64,000 nucleotides of DNA. Source: Bacteroidota bacterium (GTDB taxonomy: Bacteria > Bacteroidota > Bacteroidia > Cytophagales > Cyclobacteriaceae). The stretch is taken from NCBI GenBank assembly GCA_018267135.1, contig JAFDZA010000004.1, positions 62,001-126,000 on the forward strand, given 5' to 3'. Numbering within the stretch: position 1 is the first letter of the stretch; the number at the start of each line of letters is the position of its first letter. Below are positions 53,723 through 61,265 of the stretch, one piece after another. A model generated the notes under the pieces. The model saw only the letters and a list, made by a program, of their open reading frames with translations, did no database searches and was not told the origin of the DNA. Made by a program: the position numbers and the translations under genes.

Positions 53723-54829
53723 TCAATATTGACTATAAAACGATTTGAGTTGTTGGTGCAGGTTATTTTGTAATGTACGCAGGGTTTGGTTATAGACATC
53801 TTGCGGATTAGGAAAGGTTTCTCTGCGCTGCACCCAACTGGAGGCATTTCCACTCAGCGCACGCGAGTCGCCCGAGTAGGTGGCCCAATCGTATTCCCAG
53901 TTGTAGGTGCCGTTTACGAAAACATTTTGTAGTTGAGCGTTGCTGCCGGCATCGGTTATAGTAACGCCTGCCTCAGTGCTTCCGGTAATGGTTTTGTGGA
54001 AATAGGTAACATTAACACTTACCGCCTGGGTTTGATCTACCATTTTTCCATCGGCTCCTTTCACCTGCCCGACCACAATCTGGCGGGTTTGGGTTTCGGT
54101 TCGGGTAGAAACGTAAGGCCGGGTTTCCTGGTATCCGTTGAAGATGATGCGCAAGTATTGCTGGGGAGGTACTGTATCTTTTTGGGCAATGGGCTTAAAC
54201 GAGAGAAATAAACGCTGCAGCGAATTAACTACCGGCTGAAAAGTGCCGTAATTATACCGCGAGTTGTTAATTTCTTCAAAGGCTACCCGCAGGGTGGCTT
54301 TGTATTCGGCCTGGTTTTGCATCTCAATAGATTCTTTATAGCCCTGCTGAAAACTGTTGGCATCCTTAAAATCATAGTAGGCTTGCTTGTAATCTTCGCG
54401 GTTGTTTTTCATCATTTCAGTAATGCCTTCATTGTAGGCTTCATCGGCTGCATTTACTTTGGCATCGGCCAGTTCTTTCAGTCGTAATTGAAGATTGGGA
54501 ATTACTTTTTTGGCTCCCGGGCATGTGCTGATTTGGTCGTTGATGAAATTAATTTTTTGATACCCGGCTACCGCGTTGCGCCATTTTTTTGAGTCGTTAG
54601 ATTCGATTCCATTTTTAATTGAGGTGTCAATAAACTCTATAGTAAGCGGGTAGGCCTGTGTCAGCACGTCCATCGCTCTTTTATGGTTTGGATTTTCGCG
54701 CAGGCGGTGGATGGCATTGAGGGTGGCTTCATAGTAGTCGCCTTTCTTCATGGCCGCTTTGCCGGAACTGCAGCTTTCAAAAACAGCGGGGAGGGAAAAT
54801 AAAATCAGGAACGGATACAGGCTCTTCAT
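53723..54829 (-). CDS. Large lipoprotein of unknown function
   Basis: This protein is about 368 aa from the ATG at 54829 (MKSLYPFLILFSLPAVFESC); a longer frame to 54910 begins without a plausible start. The signal peptide ends in a lipobox, FESC, so the protein is lipid-anchored. It is followed by SSGKAAMKKGDYYEATLNAI and repeated helical segments like tetratricopeptide repeats (about 30-200). A beta-rich second half has SVNVTYFHKTITGSTEAG and TYNWEYDWATYSGDSRALS. I recognise no family. It lies downstream of the esterase and may be the last gene of the GH31 cluster. Confidence 0.6.
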   Translation of the reverse strand: MKSLYPFLILFSLPAVFESCSSGKAAMKKGDYYEATLNAIHRLRENPNHKRAMDVLTQAYPLTIEFIDTSIKNGIESNDSKKWRNAVAGYQKINFINDQISTCPGAKKVIPNLQLRLKELADAKVNAADEAYNEGITEMMKNNREDYKQAYYDFKDANSFQQGYKESIEMQNQAEYKATLRVAFEEINNSRYNYGTFQPVVNSLQRLFLSFKPIAQKDTVPPQQYLRIIFNGYQETRPYVSTRTETQTRQIVVGQVKGADGKMVDQTQAVSVNVTYFHKTITGSTEAGVTITDAGSNAQLQNVFVNGTYNWEYDWATYSGDSRALSGNASSWVQRRETFPNPQDVYNQTLRTLQNNLHQQLKSFYSQY

Positions 54830-54896
54830 GGGGTATGTGTTTGGGGGAAATTTTATAAAAATAAATGAAATTGAGCAACCCCCGAAACGGTGATAC

Positions 54897-56132
54897 TTAT
54901 TGAGGGGCAAAGAAATCGATCAGAATCGTGCTGATCAGGTTGCGCCAATTGCCCCAACTGTGCCCTTCGTTTACTTCGCGGTAGTGGTACACACAACTGT
55001 TGGCAGCTAAAATGTCTTTCATCTTTCGAGCTTCTTTGCCGGTATCGTTTATCACTCCGGATGTCATCGAGATTTTCATTTTCGGGCTAGCCGGATTAGA
55101 ACAGAGTTGGTAAATCTGTGGTTTGGTATAAAATGCAGGCGATTGAATGCCGGCCATACTAAATACATCGGGACGTTCGAAAGCAAAATAAGCTGCGGTA
55201 AGCCCGCCCATGGAGGTACCCAAAATAGCACGGCTCGCAGCGGTTGCCCGGGCAGGATAATTTTTTTCAATTTCAGGAATCAGTTCGTTTACAAAAAAAT
55301 CGAGATACGATTTATTCATGGCCAACTCTTGCATACGCTTGTTGTTGGCACGATTTACCGGCTCGCGGTGATCTACAAATACGGCCATGACGGGGCGTAT
55401 TTTCTTTTCGGCCATGACATTATTGAGGATGGTTTCCATGTTGCCCAGTTTGGGGTGCAGGTATTCGTATCCATCGGTTACATAAATGCAATCTAATTTT
55501 CCGAGGGTTTCATAACCGGCCGGCAAATAAACTTTATAGGTAATCTGGTACCCCAGTGTAGGGCTGTTGAATATAATATCTTGTGTCAGCGTGCCTTTTA
55601 GAACTTCCGCATGTGGAATGGTTTCGGGGTTTTCCTTCCACAAGGGCATGCGCAACTCCGAGTTGGGGCTTCCCCCGCCTAGGCCGCTCCATTGCTGGGC
55701 TGCATTTTCCGGATCGAGAAGATAATCTGATCCATTTCGCAATATCTTGTAATCGAGCCGGGCATCTTTTGGGAAAGACGTTTTAAGGTACCACAGATTG
55801 GTGCCGGCAATGAGGGTTCCTTTATTTTGAAAATTTTTGTCGTAGCCCCAGCCATTGAAATCGCCCACCCAACTTACCGAATGAGCCGCCCCCTGATATA
55901 AAAATAAAACAGAGTCTTCTTCGATATACGGAATTTGATGACGGGCACGAAGCTCGCTCATCTGTTTCCTCACGGCCTGCATACGCTGTGCCGAATCTGG
56001 CATGGCCGAAAGTTGTGCAAGGCCGGAAAAAGTATTGCGAAAGGAAGTATAGTGTTGGGCAAAACCGGCAGCGGGGTAGAACAATCCTACTAAAAAAAAT
56101 AAAACCTGTATCGGATTCAGGAATGTTTTCAT
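54897..56132 (-). CDS. Secreted esterase with N-terminal carbohydrate-binding (E-set) domain
   Basis: This 411-aa protein has a signal peptide (FLVGLFYPAAGFAQ). It carries a CBM48-like domain (about residues 55-130: AAHSVSWVGDFNGWGYD, LDYKILRNGSDYLLDPEN). An enterochelin-esterase-type alpha/beta hydrolase follows: nucleophile Ser near 306 in GTSMGGLTAAYFAFERPDVF, and the His in NEGHSWGNWRN near the end. Such esterases accompany glycan-utilisation genes and may deacetylate sugars or act on polyesters. The start overlaps the stop of the MFS gene by 4 bp (ATGA), indicating translational coupling. Confidence 0.85.
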   Translation of the reverse strand: MKTFLNPIQVLFFLVGLFYPAAGFAQHYTSFRNTFSGLAQLSAMPDSAQRMQAVRKQMSELRARHQIPYIEEDSVLFLYQGAAHSVSWVGDFNGWGYDKNFQNKGTLIAGTNLWYLKTSFPKDARLDYKILRNGSDYLLDPENAAQQWSGLGGGSPNSELRMPLWKENPETIPHAEVLKGTLTQDIIFNSPTLGYQITYKVYLPAGYETLGKLDCIYVTDGYEYLHPKLGNMETILNNVMAEKKIRPVMAVFVDHREPVNRANNKRMQELAMNKSYLDFFVNELIPEIEKNYPARATAASRAILGTSMGGLTAAYFAFERPDVFSMAGIQSPAFYTKPQIYQLCSNPASPKMKISMTSGVINDTGKEARKMKDILAANSCVYHYREVNEGHSWGNWRNLISTILIDFFAPQ

Positions 56133-57481
56133 TTTACGGGTTGGTTTATAGGATCATCCACATCTTCCACAAAACGCACACAGTAAGCCGCAATGAGCAA
56201 AAATACGCCTGCCATGACCAAGCTGTAAATAGTTTGCGAACCGTAAAAATATTTTACGATCGGGCCGCCTACAATGCCGTTGAAAATCTGAGGCAGGGTA
56301 ATGAAGAAATTAAATACACCCATATAGATACCCATTTTTTGAGGCGGGATGGCACCGCCCAAAATGGCATACGGCATAGCTAAGATGCTGGCCCAGGCAA
56401 TGCCCACCCCAATCATTGATAAAATGAGCAAGTGATAGTCGTGGATGAAATAAATAGAAATTAACCCCAGGCCGCCACAGATAAGCGACAGGCTGTGAGT
56501 TTGTTTGCGTCCGATTTTGGCTGCGATAGACGGCAGCAACAAAGCATAGATGGCCGACACGCCATTGTACACACCAAAGATGATGCCCACCCAGTTTCCG
56601 GCTTCGTTATAGGTTATGGAGGTGTGGTCGTCTGCCGGCAGGCCGTACACATGGGTAGCGATAGCCGGTGTAGAAAATACCCACATCGAGAACAGGGCAA
56701 ACCAACTGAAGAACTGTACCAGGCCGAGTTGTTTCATGGTTTTAGGCATGCGGGCAAAGTCAGAAAGAATCTGCTGCAGGCCTTTCGATTTTTTCGTTTG
56801 CTCTTCTTTTAAATATTCCTGATCGGGCGGAAATTCTTTGGTGGTAACAACTGTCCATAGAATGGCCACCAGAAAAACAAAAGCCCCGGCATAAAAAGAA
56901 TAGATTACATTGTCGGGTACGGGCGAAGCGGTGCTGCCTACTTTGGAAACATCTACATACTCAGCCAGAACAAAAGGAAGCCACGACCCGATTACGGCAC
57001 CGAGCCCAATCAAACAAGTTTGAACGGAAAACCCCAGCGTACGCTGGTCGGATGGAAGCAGGTCGGCTACCAACGCCCGGAAAGGTTCCATCGCTACATT
57101 GAAAGAAGCATCCATCACCATTAAAATACCGGCCCCAACATACAAGGGAGGGAGTAAGGCCGCCATAATCTGAGCATTGGGCATGAGCATTAAGGCCGTG
57201 GCAGCCAAAATAGATCCGGCTAAAAAATAGGGACGTCTTCGGCCCAGCGAAGTCCAGGTTCGGTCGCTATAATAACCGATCAGCGGCTGCACGATCATGC
57301 CGGTGAGCGGGGCCGCCAGCCAAAACCAACTCAGGTGCTCTACATTGGCACCGAAGGTGGTTAGTATGCGTGAGGCATTTCCATTCTGCAAGGCAAATCC
57401 AAACTGAATACCAAAAAAGCCAAAACTCATGTTAAAGATCTGGCCTAATGAAAGACGCGATTTAGATAAAGGTACATTCAT
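56129..57481 (-). CDS. MFS sugar transporter (GPH/SLC45-like)
   Basis: This is a 450-aa 12-TM transporter. The start SLGQIFNMSFGFFGIQFGF, the loop GYYSDRTWTSLGRRRPY and helix PLTGMIVQPLIGYY are typical of the GPH/SLC45 group, which transport sucrose, maltose and other oligosaccharides. It lies between GH31 and the esterase in one run of minus-strand genes with a 24-bp gap to GH31. It probably imports oligosaccharides, such as maltodextrins, for the cytoplasmic alpha-glucosidase. Specificity is inferred from its neighbours only. Confidence 0.85.
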   Translation of the reverse strand: MNVPLSKSRLSLGQIFNMSFGFFGIQFGFALQNGNASRILTTFGANVEHLSWFWLAAPLTGMIVQPLIGYYSDRTWTSLGRRRPYFLAGSILAATALMLMPNAQIMAALLPPLYVGAGILMVMDASFNVAMEPFRALVADLLPSDQRTLGFSVQTCLIGLGAVIGSWLPFVLAEYVDVSKVGSTASPVPDNVIYSFYAGAFVFLVAILWTVVTTKEFPPDQEYLKEEQTKKSKGLQQILSDFARMPKTMKQLGLVQFFSWFALFSMWVFSTPAIATHVYGLPADDHTSITYNEAGNWVGIIFGVYNGVSAIYALLLPSIAAKIGRKQTHSLSLICGGLGLISIYFIHDYHLLILSMIGVGIAWASILAMPYAILGGAIPPQKMGIYMGVFNFFITLPQIFNGIVGGPIVKYFYGSQTIYSLVMAGVFLLIAAYCVRFVEDVDDPINQPVK

Positions 57482-57505
57482 AACAAGGGTGGGGTGTGGT
57501 CATTC

Positions 57506-59902
57506 TTATTGCCATTGTAATTCAATTGCATGGTCGGTATAAGGAATAGTAAAAGTTTTTACCGGCTCTTCGCCCATCGACTCCGGGTCGTTAATGGGGT
57601 CATACTTTTCCAGCGGGGTAAAGAACGAATGATTTTCGCTTACCGGAGTGATGATTTGCCCATTCGCCTGAAGCTGATCGGCCGGAAAACCGTGGAGTAC
57701 GAACCGGATTTCTTTCTTGTTGATTTTAAATGAACCTTCTGTTTTTCCGATCGTCAGTTTTTTTTCGTGAGCGGTATATTCCATTTTGCGCTGGCCATAA
57801 TTTCCGTTTTGAAAATCGTAGGTTTCGCCATCATCCGTGTACCATAAGAACCCGGACGATTGGGAGCCGTAATAAAAATGGAGGATCAATTCATCGGTTT
57901 GCATCCCGGTGTGCATCACCGTCTTTTGCATCGGCAGGAGAGAACCGGCTTTTACAAAAACAGGCAGCCGGTGGATGGGGCACTCGATGATAATTTCCTG
58001 ATTACCCGAATATGTTTTTCCGCTGTACAGGTAATACCATGCCCCGGCCGGCAAATACACTTTGGTTAATTCTTTGGTGCTCTCTACCGGAGCTACCAAA
58101 ATACCCGGACCAAACAAATACTGATTATGAAACTGTCCGTCATAAATTTTCGGGTCATGGGTATAGTCAATAGCCAACGATCGTTGTATGGGCATGCCAC
58201 GTTGCGCAGCATCGAAGAACAACGAATAGATATAAGGCATTAGTTGATACCGGAACTGAATATAATTGCGGCAGATTTGTTCAGCCTCTTCACCATAGCT
58301 CCACGGTTCGCTGTCGCGGGTGTTAATCATGGTATGGGCACGGAAGAACGGAGAGAGCGCGGCAATAGATAACCAGCGCGGAAAGAGTTTGGTATTGGCA
58401 TCGCCCACGAAGCCACCGGCATCGTACCCGGCAAAGGCTACGCCCGATAAACCCAGGCTGCTAACCATGCGCACGCCCAGCAGCATGTGCTCATCGTACG
58501 ATACGTTGTCGCCCGTCCACAAGGCAGCATATCGCTGCACCCCGGCAAACCCGGAACGGGTCAGGTTAAACGGACGCTTGCCGTTCAGTAATTTTTTGGT
58601 GCCCTCATACGTGCTGCGGGCCATTTGGAATCCGTACAGGTTACGCCCTTGGCGCATGGTGCCCGGGTGGCCGTCAAAATCCAATTCAATATTTTCCGGT
58701 AAACCATGCCCCCAGGTAGCGATCTCGTTCATGTCATTCCAAAATCCTTCTACCCCCAGCGCGACATAGCGGCTGAATTTTTCGGCCCACCAGGCGCGTG
58801 TTTTAGGATTGGTAAAATCAGGAAAATGACACCAGCCCGGCCACACCTGCCCGCTGTAATTTTCTCCATCGGGGTATTTTAAAAAAATATTTTTGCTGAT
58901 ACCGTCTTCGTAGGGTTCGTATCCCGGTTCTACTTTAATTCCGGGATCGCACATAACTACTACATGAAACCCTGCTTGTTTTACTTCCGCCATCATTTTC
59001 TGAGGGTCAGGAAAATTTTTCGGGTCCCATGTAAAAATTTTATACTTATCCATGTAGTGGATGTCGAGCACAATAGCATCGGCCGGTATGGCTTTTTCGC
59101 GAAAAGTGCGGGCCAGATTCAGTACTTCCCGGTCGGGGTAATAACTATAACGGCACTGTTGGTATCCGATGCTCCACAGCGGAGGCAACTCCATACGGCC
59201 GGTGAGCCAGGTATAATGCTGAATGACTTCACCTACTGAGGGGCCATGGATAAAATAATAATTCAGTTCGCCCGCATCGGCCGAAAAGCTGGCGAAGCGG
59301 TTGTTGGAGGCACCAAAATTAAAGTGTGATTTATACGTGTTGTCGAAAAAAATGCCGTAACACATCCCGTGGTGCAGGCCGATGTAAAATGGGATGGAGG
59401 AGTAGAGCGGGTCAGCCCCGGAGTGATAAGCGTAGGCATCGGTGTTCCAGTTGGTATAAGCTTGCCCGTGGCGGTTGAGGCCGCCTGTTTTTTCGCCCAG
59501 GCCGAGAAAGCGCTCACCTTCCTGCAGTTTTTTATAGTTGGTAACCTGTTCGCCTATCCAGTTTATGCCCAGGGTGTCGTCTTCGTTTATCACCTTGCCG
59601 TCTTTAGTGAGGAAAGAAATACGCACCGGATTTTTTTCGATGAGAACTTGCACGGAGGAGGTACTGAATTCAATTTGCTCGGTGGATTCCGTTATTTGCA
59701 CCGGTGTATTTTCGGCTTGTGCTACTACGGAATAGGAGAAATTGCTGAACTCGGCTTCGCGGGTAACTTTAATTTGAATGACACTTTCGGAAAGTGCGGT
59801 GGCCATCAGCCGGCCGTAAGTGGTTGGGGCTACCAAAGAGGAAGTGGTAGCGGTGTGGGTTTCTATCCGGCCCAGCCGGTTGTTTTTTAAGGTAGGCGCC
59901 AT
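57506..59902 (-). CDS. GH31 alpha-glucosidase
   Basis: This protein is about 798 aa from the ATG at 59902; a TTG at 59929 would add nine residues. The N-terminal beta domain is followed by the (beta/alpha)8 barrel with the catalytic nucleophile Asp in GVEGFWNDMNEIATW (near residue 390) and the acid/base region ALWTGDNVSYDEHMLLG (near 470). The trailing domain has PRWLSIAALSPFFRAH and the C-terminal beta modules. No signal peptide is visible, so it is likely cytoplasmic. It cleaves alpha-linked glucose from imported oligosaccharides. It heads the MFS-esterase operon, and a LacI-type operator lies 77 bp upstream of the ATG. Confidence 0.93.
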   Translation of the reverse strand: MAPTLKNNRLGRIETHTATTSSLVAPTTYGRLMATALSESVIQIKVTREAEFSNFSYSVVAQAENTPVQITESTEQIEFSTSSVQVLIEKNPVRISFLTKDGKVINEDDTLGINWIGEQVTNYKKLQEGERFLGLGEKTGGLNRHGQAYTNWNTDAYAYHSGADPLYSSIPFYIGLHHGMCYGIFFDNTYKSHFNFGASNNRFASFSADAGELNYYFIHGPSVGEVIQHYTWLTGRMELPPLWSIGYQQCRYSYYPDREVLNLARTFREKAIPADAIVLDIHYMDKYKIFTWDPKNFPDPQKMMAEVKQAGFHVVVMCDPGIKVEPGYEPYEDGISKNIFLKYPDGENYSGQVWPGWCHFPDFTNPKTRAWWAEKFSRYVALGVEGFWNDMNEIATWGHGLPENIELDFDGHPGTMRQGRNLYGFQMARSTYEGTKKLLNGKRPFNLTRSGFAGVQRYAALWTGDNVSYDEHMLLGVRMVSSLGLSGVAFAGYDAGGFVGDANTKLFPRWLSIAALSPFFRAHTMINTRDSEPWSYGEEAEQICRNYIQFRYQLMPYIYSLFFDAAQRGMPIQRSLAIDYTHDPKIYDGQFHNQYLFGPGILVAPVESTKELTKVYLPAGAWYYLYSGKTYSGNQEIIIECPIHRLPVFVKAGSLLPMQKTVMHTGMQTDELILHFYYGSQSSGFLWYTDDGETYDFQNGNYGQRKMEYTAHEKKLTIGKTEGSFKINKKEIRFVLHGFPADQLQANGQIITPVSENHSFFTPLEKYDPINDPESMGEEPVKTFTIPYTDHAIELQWQ

Positions 59903-59978
59903 GCAATTTTTACATGAAGTGAGCCTCAAGTAACTTTAATTGCACGAATTAACTCGAACTATTTTCTAAAATATTTCA

Positions 59979-59990
59979 GCAAACGGTTGC
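59979..59990. promoter_or_regulatory. LacI-family operator upstream of the GH31 operon
   Basis: GCAAACGGTTGC is a near-perfect palindrome of the LacI type with central CG. It lies between the GH31 start (59902) and the lacI stop (60011). The 5' half GCAAACG is the same as in the perfect operator at 61087, so both are probably bound by the LacI protein encoded between them. Confidence 0.6.
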
Positions 59991-60010
59991 AAGGTAAACC
60001 TTGCCCGAAG

Positions 60011-61051
60011 TTATTTTGAGCCGCCTTTTTTCAGCGAAGAATGGCGCACCACCAGTTTTGTTTTCAATATTTTGGTTTCGTGCTGCAGGTGGTCTTTGTC
60101 TTTGCTTTCAATTTGCTTGATGAGCAGACGGGCGGCTTCCTGCCCCATTTCAAACCCGGGCTGATCTACGGTGGTTAAAGAGGGCTCCAGCAGTTCGCCA
60201 AAAAACCAGTTGCTGAATCCTACCACGGCAATGTCGTTTGGTATTTTTAAACCTTTGTCTTTTATGGCCATCATGGCCCCCATCGCCATGGGGTCGTTGT
60301 TGGCAAAGATGGCATCGGGCGGGTTGGGCAAAGCCAATAATTTTTTAGTCGCGCGCTTGCCTTCTTCAAACGTACCCGAATGGCACTCTACCACCCACTC
60401 TTTATTAGACTTTAAGCCACTTTCTTGCATCGCATCTTCATATCCTTTTAGGCGGTCGGTACTGATTTTTAGATTGGGGGCCGCCATCAGGTGGGCAATT
60501 TTTTTCCAGCCTTGGTCAATTAAATGCAGTACAGCTTCTTTGGCACCCGCATAATCATCAACGATTACTTTGCTGGTGTGGGGGCTGTCGTACATACGGT
60601 CGTAAAACACTATGGGCACGCCTTTCGAGATGAGCGACTCAATGTGGTCGAAATTGATTGTTTCGCGCGAGAGCGAAAGCAACATCCCATCTACCCGGCT
60701 GTTGAAGAGTGCTTTTAAATCGGTCATCTCCCGTTCATACGATTCGTTCGATTGGGTAATAATAACATTGTAGCCGGCCTGGTAAGCTACATCTTCTATA
60801 CCACTGATTACGGTTGAGAAAAAGAAGTGCACAATTTCAGGTATGATAACGCCAATGGTATTGGTTTTTTTCTGGCGAAGATTGAGCGCCACAATGTTGG
60901 GCTGATAGTTTAATTTTTCGGCCAGGGCATTCACCGCCTTTTTGGTTTCCACACTAATATCAGGGTGGTCTTTCAATGCGCGCGAAACCGTGGAGGGTGA
61001 AATGCCCAACTCGCGGGCAATGTCTTTAATGGTAACTTGGTTAAAATTCAT
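60011..61051 (-). CDS. LacI-family transcriptional regulator
   Basis: This 346-aa protein has the N-terminal helix-turn-helix TIKDIARELGISPSTVSRAL (about residues 7-26) and the hinge helix region VNALAEKLNYQPNIVAL. The periplasmic-binding-like sensor domain is NTIGVIIPEIVHFFFSTVIS, VIITQSNESYEREM, and HLMAAPNLKISTDRLKGYED. The ligand is likely a sugar from the neighbouring GH31/SusC substrate. One operator lies 36 bp before its start and one beyond its end, so it may regulate itself, the GH31 operon and susC. Confidence 0.92.
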   Translation of the reverse strand: MNFNQVTIKDIARELGISPSTVSRALKDHPDISVETKKAVNALAEKLNYQPNIVALNLRQKKTNTIGVIIPEIVHFFFSTVISGIEDVAYQAGYNVIITQSNESYEREMTDLKALFNSRVDGMLLSLSRETINFDHIESLISKGVPIVFYDRMYDSPHTSKVIVDDYAGAKEAVLHLIDQGWKKIAHLMAAPNLKISTDRLKGYEDAMQESGLKSNKEWVVECHSGTFEEGKRATKKLLALPNPPDAIFANNDPMAMGAMMAIKDKGLKIPNDIAVVGFSNWFFGELLEPSLTTVDQPGFEMGQEAARLLIKQIESKDKDHLQHETKILKTKLVVRHSSLKKGGSK

Positions 61052-61086
61052 TGGATAAGATTACAAGTGATTGAAAAACAAATTTA

Positions 61087-61100
61087 CGCAAACGTTTGCG
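61087..61100. promoter_or_regulatory. Perfect 14-bp LacI operator between lacI and susC
   Basis: CGCAAACGTTTGCG is an exact palindrome with the central CG of LacI sites. It is 36 bp upstream of lacI (minus) and about 30 bp before the -33 box of the susC promoter (plus). Confidence 0.75.
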
Positions 61101-61130
61101 AATCCGTTTCCCACGATTTTTAAAGGTTTT

Positions 61131-61164
61131 TTTGATTTCTGAATGATTTGATGACCTACATTTG
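61131..61164 (+). promoter_or_regulatory. Bacteroidota-type promoter of susC
   Basis: TTTG at 61131-61134 (-33), 22 bp, then TACATTTG at 61157-61164, a perfect TAnnTTTG. The leader to the ATG at 61266 would be about 95 nt. Because the LacI operator lies upstream of this promoter, the regulator may act as an activator here. Confidence 0.55.
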
Positions 61165-61265
61165 GAAACATGTGGAGTGCTTAATTGAAAGGCTATACTA
61201 TTAAAAATTAAGCTACGTTCCGCTGATTTGTAAAAAAATAATTAACCTAAATCACAACGTAAACT

